Positions 1 to 9,409 of a stretch of 64,000 nt of DNA are shown one piece after another. The position numbers were made by a program, and so were the translations under genes. The stretch is taken from the NCBI GenBank assembly GCA_964370435.1, contig CAYJJG010000002.1:121745-185744 (forward strand). The letters run 5' to 3'. This DNA comes from CALVGQ01 sp964370435 (lineage in GTDB: Bacteria > Bacillota_I > Bacilli_A > Erysipelotrichales > Erysipelotrichaceae). Below the pieces are notes generated by a model. The model did not search any database. It was not told where the DNA came from and saw only the letters and a program-made list of their open reading frames with translations. Numbering within the stretch: position 1 is the first letter of the stretch; each line of letters opens with the position of its first letter.

Positions 1-73
1 TTAACGTCAAGAAAAACCACAATAAGACAACACAAAATCATAATTAAATAATATAATAGCTATTCTTATCACA

Positions 74-493
74 TTAGGTAACTTCTTCCTCATTAATGAA
101 GTTTTTAATCATAGCTTCACTATACGATAGTAATCGTCCAAACTCGGCCGCAATAGTCTTTCTAGTTTCAGCATGATAACTATTGTTTTTAAGCAATTCT
201 TCACGCTGTAGCTTTAAATTTAAATAAGTTTCAAGTACTTCTTTCTTCTTAAAAAATAAATACACCATCATATTTTCTTGATCTTCATTTTTAAATAATT
301 CACTTTTAAGTAAAGCTTCTTCCAAATAATAAGATACTTGATAGCGTTCACAAAGTTCGACTACAAAGGGTTCATACTGCAAAGCATCTTTAAAATCCTT
401 CATAGGATGACTTAAGGCAAGGTCTTTTACTTCAGCTTTTACAATTTCACAAAAAGCATCCATAACCCCACAGTTATAATCAAAATTAGCCAT
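74..493 (-). CDS. Protein of unknown function, 139 aa
   Basis: I do not recognise this protein. It is soluble-looking, mostly helical and acidic at the C-terminus, with no membrane segment or signal peptide and no known catalytic motif that I can see. The ATG is preceded by AAAGGAG at good spacing, so the start is well supported. It lies 12 bases after the TrmN6-like methyltransferase gene and is probably the last gene of the operon that starts with the response regulator. No clear terminator is visible in the 73 bases between its stop and the window edge. Confidence 0.75.
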   Translation of the reverse strand: MANFDYNCGVMDAFCEIVKAEVKDLALSHPMKDFKDALQYEPFVVELCERYQVSYYLEEALLKSELFKNEDQENMMVYLFFKKKEVLETYLNLKLQREELLKNNSYHAETRKTIAAEFGRLLSYSEAMIKNFINEEEVT

Positions 494-505
494 GGCTTAT
501 CTCCT

Positions 506-1162
506 TTATCTTGTAATAATTTTAGGCTTAAGTATTTGAACTTGTCCTAGATATTCTTTAGAAAACTCTAACAAAATTGAAATCGCTTCTTCTTTATCTT
601 CATCATACATTAGCTGCATCACTTTTGGACGAAGCTGATAAGTAGCTGCACAGACCAATATATCATAGATTCTGCTGGCACGATGCACTAAGTAAAAGCG
701 ACCTTGTTCTTTCAGCGTTGTGTTTACAATACTAAATAAACTATTTAAGTTAAGACTATCTTCATGTCTTGCTCGTTGTAAGAATAGATTTTCATTTCTA
801 TTACCTTGAACATCCGTATCAAAATAAGGTGGATTACATACAATAACCTCTACTTGAGGTAAATTAACTTCAGTAACATCACCGTGAATAAGTGTGTATT
901 CTTTTACTTCATTGTCCTCAAGATTTTCTTTAGCTAAATCTAGTGCTTCCTTAAATATATCAATACCATATAAATGAGCATAAGGAAATCTACTGGCATA
1001 AAGCATTAAAGCACCGTTATTACAACCAATATCAAGTACACTTTCTTCTTTGTTAACTTTCATAAAATGCCCTAATAATGCTGTATCAGTATTACATCGA
1101 AACATGTCTTTTCGTTGTCTTAAATAGATTGAGGTTCCACTTAAATAATCTTTATTTTGCAT
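506..1162 (-). CDS. tRNA1(Val) adenine-37 N6-methyltransferase-like protein (TrmN6/YabB family)
   Basis: Class I SAM-dependent methyltransferase of the YabB/TrmN6 group, which methylates N6 of adenine in tRNA. The SAM-binding motif VLDIGCNNG is at about residues 42-50, and the amino-methyltransferase motif NPPY, which holds the target base, is at 110-113. The N-terminal segment with RQRKDMFRCNTDTALL matches the family's conserved start of the fold. At 218 aa it is slightly shorter than the E. coli enzyme. It overlaps the 3' end of the histidine kinase gene by 11 bases, so the two are translationally linked. The exact tRNA target is inferred from family membership only. Confidence 0.85.
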   Translation of the reverse strand: MQNKDYLSGTSIYLRQRKDMFRCNTDTALLGHFMKVNKEESVLDIGCNNGALMLYASRFPYAHLYGIDIFKEALDLAKENLEDNEVKEYTLIHGDVTEVNLPQVEVIVCNPPYFDTDVQGNRNENLFLQRARHEDSLNLNSLFSIVNTTLKEQGRFYLVHRASRIYDILVCAATYQLRPKVMQLMYDEDKEEAISILLEFSKEYLGQVQILKPKIITR

Positions 1163-2606
1163 CTTCTTTTTTTAGTTCAAAATAAAAATTTGAACCATCT
1201 CCTACTTTACTTTGTACTCCATAAGTCGCTTCATGGGTATCTAATATTGCTTTAACAATTGCTAAACCTAATCCTGTTCCTTTTGACGAGCGTTTAAATC
1301 CTTTATCTATTTTATAATAGCGATCCCAAATATAATCGATATCTTCTTCTTTAATACCACTACCCTCATCTTGAACACTAACACGAACAGTATCACCAAA
1401 ATCTTGACATGTAATATAAATATTACTATTTTCATCACTATGTTTAACCGCATTGGTAATGAAATTATAAATTACCTGCCCTATCTTAGTTTCATCAGCT
1501 GAAACTAACGCCACTTGTGGTGTCACTAATTCAACATGCATTTTCTTTTGTTCAAACAAGACCTGACATAATCCTATAATTTCACGAAGTTTTTGTGCTA
1601 AATCAAACTGAGTGATATTTAGATTATACGTTCCTGATTGCATCTTGCTTAATTCCGATAACTCTAATACTAGTTTATCTAAGTATTCTACTTCATCTAC
1701 TATAACTTTTAAATGCTCTTCACGCTTAATTTTATTATCACCAGATATATCTTGTATCATTTCAGCATAAGCTTTAATCATTGTTAGTGGAGTCTTGATA
1801 TCATGACTTACATTGGCCATTAAATCCTTCCTCAACTCATCCACTTTAGATAACTTATAAGTTGCATCATTAAGTGAATCAGCTAATTCATTGATTTCAG
1901 TAAAACTTTTCCCTTCAAAAATAACTTTATAATCTCCGTTAGCTAACTCTTTAGCACTCGAGCGCATATGCACAATAGGACGGGCTAATCGCCCCGATAG
2001 AAACAAGGAAATAACTATAGATAACACTAATACTGTCATCATTAATACTCCAAACTGAGTTTGAAAAACTTCATAAGTAAAGTCTAAAATTTCAACTGGA
2101 CTATTGACATATAAATAATAAGTATCCATTAGCCCTTCTACTTCTCTTCCATAAAGTATCATTTCTTGATCCACTTGTTCATTCCTAAAAAGCTCTGATA
2201 TTTCTCCTTGATTTAGAGTTAAGTACTCTTTTAAACTATTACTTTGGTTAAGTGCACCATAGCTTAACTCCTCAAAAAGTATCGTCTGATTAAAAACACA
2301 CCCTGCACCCAAACTATCTATAGTATAGACTATTTCATTGTTGCGATTATAAGCTACTGCACATACATTATTATTGACTGATGCATGAAAGGCAGTCTCT
2401 ACTTCTACTTCACTTACCTTATTGTTAGTAAGGATGTTTTCCTCTATGATGTCTGCAACATTAATCATTGAATTAATTTTATTATCACGATAATAAGGGC
2501 GTATTATCGCCGATTGAAGCGTTCCTAACAACACTAATATACCAATCGCAAATAAAATATAGTAAAGCCAAATATTAAAACGTAGTCCCTTAAAATTAAG
2601 TTTCAA
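1152..2606 (-). CDS. Membrane sensor histidine kinase
   Basis: Sensor half of a two-component system. There are two membrane segments (about residues 12-34 and 185-205) flanking an extracytoplasmic sensor of about 150 residues, then a HAMP linker, a HisKA domain and a HATPase domain. The phosphorylated histidine is H268 in the H box VSHDIKTPLT. The ATP-binding N box (NFITNAVKHS), G1 box (DEGSGI) and G2 box (KGTGLGLAI) are intact, so the kinase should be active. Its start overlaps the end of the response regulator gene by 11 bases. The signal is not apparent from the sequence; the sensor domain does not match anything I recognise. Confidence 0.93.
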   Translation of the reverse strand: MKLNFKGLRFNIWLYYILFAIGILVLLGTLQSAIIRPYYRDNKINSMINVADIIEENILTNNKVSEVEVETAFHASVNNNVCAVAYNRNNEIVYTIDSLGAGCVFNQTILFEELSYGALNQSNSLKEYLTLNQGEISELFRNEQVDQEMILYGREVEGLMDTYYLYVNSPVEILDFTYEVFQTQFGVLMMTVLVLSIVISLFLSGRLARPIVHMRSSAKELANGDYKVIFEGKSFTEINELADSLNDATYKLSKVDELRKDLMANVSHDIKTPLTMIKAYAEMIQDISGDNKIKREEHLKVIVDEVEYLDKLVLELSELSKMQSGTYNLNITQFDLAQKLREIIGLCQVLFEQKKMHVELVTPQVALVSADETKIGQVIYNFITNAVKHSDENSNIYITCQDFGDTVRVSVQDEGSGIKEEDIDYIWDRYYKIDKGFKRSSKGTGLGLAIVKAILDTHEATYGVQSKVGDGSNFYFELKKEDAK

Positions 2607-3258
2607 ACTTATATCCCATGCCCCTTATAGTAATAATAAATTTACGATATTCCTTTAAATTGTGACGAAGCATCTTAATATGGGTATCCACAGTACGATC
2701 ATCTCCATAATAATCATAATCCCAAACCTCATCTAATAATTTTTCTCTTGATAAGGCAATGTTTTTATTTCGTACCATGTAAAGCAATAAATCAATTTCT
2801 TTTGGAGTTAAATTAACTTTAGCTTCATCAACATATACTGCCCTACCATCAACATCAATGGTTAGACCTTCAATTTTAATAAGTTCATTTTCTTTACCTT
2901 TAGTTCGCTCGACGATTGCTTTAACTCTAGCCATTAATTCACGTGGAGAAAAGGGTTTCACCATATAATCATCGACACCTAATTCAAAACCAAACAGTTT
3001 ATCATACTCTTCTTCTCTTGCCGACAACATGATTATTGGTACAGAGGTAATTTTTCTCATTTGTTTGCATGCTGAAAAACCATCTAACTTAGGCATCATT
3101 ATATCTAAGATGACACAATCATAGCTATTTTTTTCTATTTTTGAAAGTGCTTCTAAACCATCTTCAGCTTCATCTACTTCATAACCATTGAGTAGTGCAT
3201 ATTCCTTTACCACTTCTCTGATTTTTAATTCATCATCTACAATTAATATTTTTGCCAT
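2596..3258 (-). CDS. OmpR/PhoB-family response regulator
   Basis: Receiver domain followed by a winged-helix DNA-binding domain. The acidic pocket (VDDE near residues 7-10), the phospho-acceptor aspartate D52 in LDIMMP, and the lysine in MVKPFSP are present. The C-terminal half has the typical TPKEIDLLLYM and DDRTVDTHIKMLRHNL signatures of the OmpR/PhoB winged helix. It is the partner of the kinase encoded directly downstream. An AAAGGTGG ribosome site precedes the ATG. The regulon cannot be deduced here. It is encoded 54 bases downstream of dnaE and may be cotranscribed with it. Confidence 0.94.
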   Translation of the reverse strand: MAKILIVDDELKIREVVKEYALLNGYEVDEAEDGLEALSKIEKNSYDCVILDIMMPKLDGFSACKQMRKITSVPIIMLSAREEEYDKLFGFELGVDDYMVKPFSPRELMARVKAIVERTKGKENELIKIEGLTIDVDGRAVYVDEAKVNLTPKEIDLLLYMVRNKNIALSREKLLDEVWDYDYYGDDRTVDTHIKMLRHNLKEYRKFIITIRGMGYKFET

Positions 3259-3312
3259 AACTTTACCACCTTTTAGTTAAGTTTACTGCTTAGTTGTGAA
3301 AATTTTGTGATA

Positions 3313-6300
3313 TTACACTTCAATTTTATCACAATAAAGCACAATACAAGAATCTTCTTTTTCTTTTTTTGCATCAAACATTAAATAATTACCTTTTTCT
3401 AAAATTGAATTATATTTTTGATAAGATTTAGGCATAAATACCAAATCTAATTCACTACTTTCGTCAGCCACCGCTACAAACGCCATTGTATCACCATGCT
3501 TAGTACGATGCATTTTCACTTTCTGTATTAGTGCAAATCCTTTAATAGAACCACTTTTCTTCTTTAAAACAGCTATATTTTCTACTTGTATTTGTTTTTC
3601 TTTTTTTATTAGTAATATAGGATGCGAAGAAAAATAAAAACCAAGCACCTCTTTTTCTCTAAGGGAGCGCTCAAAAGCATGTTCCTTGACACTCATCATT
3701 ACTGGTGTTGAAACTAAATTTAAATCTATTTTAGTCTGCCCTTCTACTTCAATTCTTACAAGGCCTGCATAACTTAGTGCTTCTGCTAATGAAGCGCGTA
3801 AGCTTCTTCTATTCACTTTAAATTCATCTAAAGCACCAGCATCAATTAAACTCTCAATCATTTTTTGAGAGAAACGATGGGTCATTATCCTAGCTACAAA
3901 ATCATAAAAATCTTTAAACATACCTCTTTGTTGGCGCTCTAAAAGAATTATCTTTGTAGCACTTTCGCCTACATTTTTTATCGTCATCAAGCCTAAACGA
4001 ATAGATCCGTTTTCAATCAAATAACTATGCCCACTGTAGTTTACAGAAGGAGCTAAAACAGTGACTTGGCGACGACGACATTCATCAATATATTCTGCCG
4101 TTTTACTATCACTACCAATCACACTACTAAGTAAAGCTTTAAAAAAGTATAGTGGTACATTAGCTTTAAGGTAGCTCATTTGATAAGCAATAAGCCCATA
4201 AGCTATCGAATGACTTTTATTGAAACCATAGTTTGCAAACTTTAAAATATACTCATAAATTGTTCGAGCAATAGGCTCTTCATATCCACGTTTTATACAA
4301 CCTTCAATAAAGTCTGATTGTAATTTTAATAACTCTGAAGCTATCTTCTTACTCATTGCTTTACGAAGAATATCAGCCTTAGCTAGTGAAAAACCAGCCA
4401 TTACTTGAGCAATTTGCATGATTTGTTCCTGGTAAATGATAATCCCATAAGTAGACTCTAAAATTGATTTTAAAACGGGGTGTAAATACACAATCTTATC
4501 AGGATTTTTTTTATAATCTAAAAATACGCCAATGTTTTCCATAGGACCTGGACGATACAGTGCAATAACCAGCGCAATGTCATCAAAACATGTAGGCTTC
4601 ATACGTCGAATTAAACTCTTCATACCATCCGACTCTAACTGGAAAATTCCAACGGTATCTACTTGTTGAATACAAGCAATCGTTTTAATATCATTCAAAG
4701 GTATCTTTAATATGTCAAAATCTTCTTTTGTCTTTTTGATTTCTTGTACTATCTCATCAATAATCGTTAAATTCCTTAGGCCTAAAAAATCCATTTTAAT
4801 CAAACCTAGTGCCTCTAAATGTTCCATGGAATATTGTGTTAAACACATATTATCGTTGTAGCCTATAGTAGGAACAACCTCACTTAAGGGTTTTCTACTA
4901 AAAACAATTCCTGCTGCATGCATACTCACATGGCGAGGTAATCCCTCAATTTTTCGTGCTATAGCGACTAATTTTTGATGTGCTGGTGATGAATCCATGA
5001 GACTTACAAAACGAGGTGATTCCTCCATCGCCTTAAATAATGTCATATTTAATGCGTTTGGAATAGCCTTACACATCATATCTACTTTAGATAAAGGAAT
5101 ATCCATCACTCTTCCAACATCACGTAGAACTTGTTTAGCTTTTAAAGTACCAAAAGTAGCAATATGAGCAATATGTTCACTTCCATATTTTTCTTTAACA
5201 TAAGTAATCACCTCATCACGGCGATCATCAGGAAAATCAATATCAATATCTGGCATGGATATTCTTTCAGGATTTAAAAACCGCTCAAATAATAAGCCAT
5301 ATTCTATTGGATCTACGTGAGTAATTCCTAAACAATAGGAAACCAGTGAACCAGCTGCACTTCCTCTTCCTGGACCAACATATATTTTTTGAGTTTTAGC
5401 ATAGCGCACAAAATCCCAAACAATTAAAAAATAGTCTTCAAATTTCATTGATGTTATAACTTCTAATTCAAATTTCAAACGCTTTAAATATTCCTCATCA
5501 AGAGGTTTTCCACTCGTTCTTTTCTTTAACCCCGCTAAACAAAGTTGGGTTAGATATTGTTCTGAAGTTAATTGATTGGGACAATTATACCTAGGTAGTG
5601 TCGCCTTCTCAATCTCCATTGTAACATTACATTGAGCTGCAATTTTTTCAGTTGTAGTTAAATCTTCCTTATCATAGAGTTGTTGCATCTCATAGGGAGT
5701 TAGTAAGTATCGTCCACTAACATGCAACAAGGTCTGATCATGAATTGTTTTTTGTAAACGAATACCATTTAAAATACGAAAAGCTTCTTCATCATCCTTA
5801 TTAAGATAATATATTTTATTCAGTGCGACTGTTTCAACTTGACAAGTCTGGGCACATTTTTTTAATAAACTATTCCTTATTTTCCAATAAGAAGTCTCTT
5901 GATAAGATAATGCAATATAAAATGAGGTAATACTTTCTTTAAGCTCCATAATTTTTTGTGTTATTTTATGTTCTTCTTGATGTACACATAAGCCCTCAAA
6001 AATACCACCTTCACCATAAATAATAGTAATTAAATCTTGTTGATATTGATTGTATTGTTCATATTGAAGTGTAGTTTGATTCGAGCTAAGAAGACTACTT
6101 ATTTTAATTAAGTTTTTATAACCATTATTATTTTTAGCCAAAAGTAAAACAGCAACTTCATCTTCCATAATTTGTATTGTACATTCCAACGCAAAAAGAG
6201 GCTTCATACCTTCTTTTTTACAAATTTTATAAAACTCCATTGCACCATGTAGTACACCAACATCACTTAGTGTTACATAGCTATAACCTAGTCTTTTTGA

Positions 6301-6378
6301 TTCTTCAACTAATGTTTTTATACTTAAAGTACTATTTAACAAAGAATAACAACTTCTACTATGTAAATGCACACTCAT
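3313..6378 (-). CDS. dnaE: DNA polymerase III alpha subunit DnaE
   Basis: Replicative DNA polymerase of the C family, DnaE type (no internal 3'-5' exonuclease as in PolC). Domains in order: PHP (residues 1 to about 270), palm with GPGRGSAAGS and the catalytic motif PDIDIDF at about 376-382, fingers with MDFLGLRNLT carrying the third aspartate, then a helix-hairpin-helix and an OB-type domain near the end. The PHP motif is partly degenerate (HLHSRS followed by LSDVG, where active PHP domains have DH). A GTG three codons upstream is possible, but it lies within the AGAGGTG ribosome site; the ATG at 6378, 6-7 bases beyond that site, is the better start and gives 1021 aa. This is about 90 residues shorter than Bacillus DnaE. 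Confidence 0.95.
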   Translation of the reverse strand: MSVHLHSRSCYSLLNSTLSIKTLVEESKRLGYSYVTLSDVGVLHGAMEFYKICKKEGMKPLFALECTIQIMEDEVAVLLLAKNNNGYKNLIKISSLLSSNQTTLQYEQYNQYQQDLITIIYGEGGIFEGLCVHQEEHKITQKIMELKESITSFYIALSYQETSYWKIRNSLLKKCAQTCQVETVALNKIYYLNKDDEEAFRILNGIRLQKTIHDQTLLHVSGRYLLTPYEMQQLYDKEDLTTTEKIAAQCNVTMEIEKATLPRYNCPNQLTSEQYLTQLCLAGLKKRTSGKPLDEEYLKRLKFELEVITSMKFEDYFLIVWDFVRYAKTQKIYVGPGRGSAAGSLVSYCLGITHVDPIEYGLLFERFLNPERISMPDIDIDFPDDRRDEVITYVKEKYGSEHIAHIATFGTLKAKQVLRDVGRVMDIPLSKVDMMCKAIPNALNMTLFKAMEESPRFVSLMDSSPAHQKLVAIARKIEGLPRHVSMHAAGIVFSRKPLSEVVPTIGYNDNMCLTQYSMEHLEALGLIKMDFLGLRNLTIIDEIVQEIKKTKEDFDILKIPLNDIKTIACIQQVDTVGIFQLESDGMKSLIRRMKPTCFDDIALVIALYRPGPMENIGVFLDYKKNPDKIVYLHPVLKSILESTYGIIIYQEQIMQIAQVMAGFSLAKADILRKAMSKKIASELLKLQSDFIEGCIKRGYEEPIARTIYEYILKFANYGFNKSHSIAYGLIAYQMSYLKANVPLYFFKALLSSVIGSDSKTAEYIDECRRRQVTVLAPSVNYSGHSYLIENGSIRLGLMTIKNVGESATKIILLERQQRGMFKDFYDFVARIMTHRFSQKMIESLIDAGALDEFKVNRRSLRASLAEALSYAGLVRIEVEGQTKIDLNLVSTPVMMSVKEHAFERSLREKEVLGFYFSSHPILLIKKEKQIQVENIAVLKKKSGSIKGFALIQKVKMHRTKHGDTMAFVAVADESSELDLVFMPKSYQKYNSILEKGNYLMFDAKKEKEDSCIVLYCDKIEV

Positions 6379-6397
6379 AGACAACACCTCTTGTATA

Positions 6398-6427
6398 ATT
6401 TTATCACATTATTGACTGACTTTACAA
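6398..6427 (-). promoter_or_regulatory. Sigma-A-type promoter of dnaE
   Basis: On the minus strand TTGTAA and TAAAAT are 18 bases apart, and the -10 box has the extended TGA immediately before it. It lies about 20 bases upstream of the preferred dnaE start. Prediction from motif match only. Confidence 0.5.
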
Positions 6428-6471
6428 AACAAATACTACCATCTTTAATGATCAGTTATTTTTAATAAAAA

Positions 6472-6508
6472 AAGAATTGAGCTAATAATATTAATTAAAC
6501 CAATTCTT
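6472..6508 (-). terminator. Terminator of the PTS operon
   Basis: An 8-bp inverted repeat (AAGAATTG / CAATTCTT) with a long AT-rich loop, followed on the minus strand by a run of T. It sits 44 bases after the stop of the PTS regulator gene. Confidence 0.6.
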
Positions 6509-6551
6509 ATATCGTATTTATATTCTTTATTAAATTTATTTTATAACCTTT

Positions 6552-8618
6552 TTAATTAACTGCTTCATTAAATAAGCGATAAATTTCATAACTCTCGCTC
6601 ATAAGATGAATTTTTTGATAATTATTATCTTGCGATAAAACATCAATAATTCTAGATAAAGCATCAACATGCGAATGTCCATCAACAATGCTTACTACAA
6701 ATATTAGATTGAACTCTTTGTCCCACTGCTCAAGTTTTACTGGCTTTTTAAATACACCCAAAGCAACACTAAATTTATGTGTATGAACAGTTGGCTTGGC
6801 ATGTGCTAACAGTACTTTGGGATGACACTCTGCATAAGCACCCGATTGATGCGTAATAGCGATAATGTCATCTAAATATGGTGTATCAATACAACCCTCA
6901 TCTATTAAGCACTGCCCAACTGTCTTGACTGCATTATCAAAATCCATTTCTTCTTCAAAAATCTGAATCATGGTTTCATTCAGAATATTTTCATTTGAAT
7001 GCATACTTATTGTATTAACAGCTGTAAAATATTCAATTAGCTCATTGGTAAGGGTATCTTTATTCTTGATATTAGCAGATTTCTCTACTATAGATAATAA
7101 CTGATTAAAATTCATATTTTCATTTTTAAGCGATGATTTCCATTCAAATAACTGTAGGCGCAACTTTGAAGTCATAATCATCGGAAGATGAATAATAGGT
7201 ATTGTTATATTTTCACTATTTTGAAGACTTTCATTATCTAAAGTTGAAATAATTAATTTAGTATTACTGTTTATTTTTTGTTCATAGTTACGTACATCAC
7301 ATGCAACAAACAAAAATTCATTACCAACGATTTTCTCCAGCTGTTGTTTTAAGTATATTGATGTTCCAACTCCAAAGCCGCAAACAAGGATAATTTCATC
7401 TTGATTTTTTCTTTCTTTTATCGCAAGATCCATACTGCCTAAATACAGTGCAACATACACTCTTTCAATATCATCAAAATACAAATTATATTTTACTTCA
7501 ATTTCATCTAAAATATTATTAGTAATAAAGGAATATTTATTGTCCTTCTTTAATAATGTTTGATCGAGCAATGATGTCATTTTAATCTTATATTTTGCTC
7601 TAAAATACATTGGTCTTGCATGAAGCAAAAACATTCTATAAATGTCATAATTACTTAAAAAATCAATATGCGTTATTTTCTTAAATGAAGATAATATCTC
7701 ATTAGAAACTTCTAAAATAGCATCATCTTTACTAATTTCATCAATTGAAAAGACTTTTGCACTCATTAATAAAATTTGAATATATTTTATTTCTTGCTCA
7801 TCAACCTCAAGCCCTATCTCCTTCATCTTCAAAAACAGTTTATTGGCAGCATAAATATAATTATCTTTAAACAACTCATCATCTTGTATATTTATAGTGG
7901 TACGCTTGCAACGTAAATAAACAATTAAAAGAGAAAACACTATATCGCTTATAGAATAATAACTAAAATAACGCCCCATTTTAGTCTCGCAGCTTATTAG
8001 TGTTGCCTCTAGTTCACAGTACCACCGCTTACTCATACAAGAAGAGTTATCTTGATAACACTCATTGATCAAAAATTTTACCTTTATTGCTTCTATAAAG
8101 GGATTAATTTTACTATGAAAATTGTTAAATAAGATATAACGTATAGTGAATTCATCACCTTCAAAATAATATCCTTCTGTTATATTATTATTAAGCTCCA
8201 CTTTATGTTCTAATAAACTATTACGTACAAGTAATAAATCATTAAGTATCGTGCTTCTAGATACCTGTAATTCTTCAATCAAATATTCTAAAGTAATACG
8301 ATTCTTAGACAATCCAATCATCAACAAAATAATCTCGCAACGTTCATTAATATCTAATATATAGTCATTTAAAGGAATATTTTTTAATAACTTTTCAATA
8401 ATGACATCACTTGGCTTATTAATACTAAGCTGTCCATTACTATATATGAGTTTTGTTTTGTCTACAGTCGATAAAACATCATTTAATTTATCAACATAAT
8501 ATAATGCCATACGTTTTGTTATACCTAATGCTTTAGCTACATTTTCAAGATCTTCTTTACCCTCATTGGTTACTATTAAATTTAATAAATCATACAATAT
8601 CGCATTCATATAGCGCAC
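6552..8618 (-). CDS. BglG/LicR-type PRD-containing PTS regulator
   Basis: Multidomain transcription regulator controlled by PTS phosphorylation. Visible layout: N-terminal helix-turn-helix regions, two PRD domains in the middle (one with LLHARPMYF), an EIIB-like domain with the CGFGVGTS phospho-cysteine loop at about residues 413-420, and a C-terminal EIIA-like domain with LLAHAKP near residue 615. As the last gene of the galactitol-type PTS operon it is probably the local activator or antiterminator. The start is uncertain: GTG at 8618 immediately follows the upstream stop, and an ATG three codons later at 8609 is equally plausible; neither has a strong ribosome site. Confidence 0.88.
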   Translation of the reverse strand: MRYMNAILYDLLNLIVTNEGKEDLENVAKALGITKRMALYYVDKLNDVLSTVDKTKLIYSNGQLSINKPSDVIIEKLLKNIPLNDYILDINERCEIILLMIGLSKNRITLEYLIEELQVSRSTILNDLLLVRNSLLEHKVELNNNITEGYYFEGDEFTIRYILFNNFHSKINPFIEAIKVKFLINECYQDNSSCMSKRWYCELEATLISCETKMGRYFSYYSISDIVFSLLIVYLRCKRTTINIQDDELFKDNYIYAANKLFLKMKEIGLEVDEQEIKYIQILLMSAKVFSIDEISKDDAILEVSNEILSSFKKITHIDFLSNYDIYRMFLLHARPMYFRAKYKIKMTSLLDQTLLKKDNKYSFITNNILDEIEVKYNLYFDDIERVYVALYLGSMDLAIKERKNQDEIILVCGFGVGTSIYLKQQLEKIVGNEFLFVACDVRNYEQKINSNTKLIISTLDNESLQNSENITIPIIHLPMIMTSKLRLQLFEWKSSLKNENMNFNQLLSIVEKSANIKNKDTLTNELIEYFTAVNTISMHSNENILNETMIQIFEEEMDFDNAVKTVGQCLIDEGCIDTPYLDDIIAITHQSGAYAECHPKVLLAHAKPTVHTHKFSVALGVFKKPVKLEQWDKEFNLIFVVSIVDGHSHVDALSRIIDVLSQDNNYQKIHLMSESYEIYRLFNEAVN

Positions 8619-9080
8619 TCAATCATTATATAGTTTTGAAAATTCTTCAATAATTAAATCACTCGCCGCACTCGTCTTTAATATTTCAAGATATTCGCTA
8701 CTTTGAATGAAAGTAACCACCTTTTCTAAGAGTTGCATATGATCTTTGGTCTCTTTTACCAAAAGCATAAACAAAACTTCTACTTCAATCTTTTCTTTAG
8801 TAACCATTTCTTTAAAAAGTACCGGTTTTTCAAGTCTAGCAATGATAATTCCTGAATTCTTTGTATGCTCAATTTCAGCATGAGGTATCGCTACCCCTAT
8901 GCTTGTCATAATTCCAGTTGGATAAAGATTCTCTCTATCAATCAAAGCAGAAGCGTGACTTTCATATACCATATCGTTTTCAAAAGCATAATTAGATAAA
9001 TCAAGAAGGACATCACTGTCCGTGACGCCTCCTTGATGATTTATAAAATGTACCTTCTTATTATTAAATAGTACTTCCAT
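8619..9080 (-). CDS. PTS EIIA component, galactitol/fructose-mannitol type
   Basis: Cytoplasmic phosphotransfer domain that takes phosphate from HPr and passes it to EIIB. The active-site histidine is in GVAIPHAEIEHT, the EIIA-fru/mtl signature, about residue 67. At 153 aa it is a single-domain protein as in the Gat family. The start ATG overlaps the stop of the EIIB gene (TAATG), showing translational coupling, and its stop abuts the regulator gene. Confidence 0.9.
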   Translation of the reverse strand: MEVLFNNKKVHFINHQGGVTDSDVLLDLSNYAFENDMVYESHASALIDRENLYPTGIMTSIGVAIPHAEIEHTKNSGIIIARLEKPVLFKEMVTKEKIEVEVLFMLLVKETKDHMQLLEKVVTFIQSSEYLEILKTSAASDLIIEEFSKLYND

Positions 9081-9385
9081 TATTTTGTTCCACCTTCATG
9101 TTTCAAAATAGCTTCTTTTATTTTATCAAAGGTTAATTCAGCATTAATACCACTAATCAATGAAACTCCATTAATAACAGGCACTTCGTACTCACTTTGA
9201 TCTAACTCTAATGATGAAACTATAATATCTGCATCTTTTACATAGCCACTTGACATATTCAGACCAATAGCTTCTACTTTCCAATCTCGAAAATCATTAT
9301 TTTCCAAATAATCGATGATATTTTTTTTAATCATGGTGGAAGTAGCATAACCTAAAGCACATATCACCAAAATATTTTTTCTCAT
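9080..9385 (-). CDS. PTS EIIB component, galactitol type
   Basis: Small phosphocarrier of the galactitol EIIB family. The active-site cysteine is C9 in the loop ICALGYATST; the ATST part of the loop is characteristic of GatB-like proteins. AAAGGA precedes the ATG. It is encoded between EIIC and EIIA, the usual partners in phosphorylating the incoming sugar. Confidence 0.9.
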   Translation of the reverse strand: MRKNILVICALGYATSTMIKKNIIDYLENNDFRDWKVEAIGLNMSSGYVKDADIIVSSLELDQSEYEVPVINGVSLISGINAELTFDKIKEAILKHEGGTK

Positions 9386-9409
9386 TAAATCATTCCTTTC
9401 TTTCGAATA

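Noticed and set aside
6177..6380. A plus-strand frame at the 5' end of dnaE
   Set aside because: It is a shadow of the dnaE PHP domain with no ribosome site.
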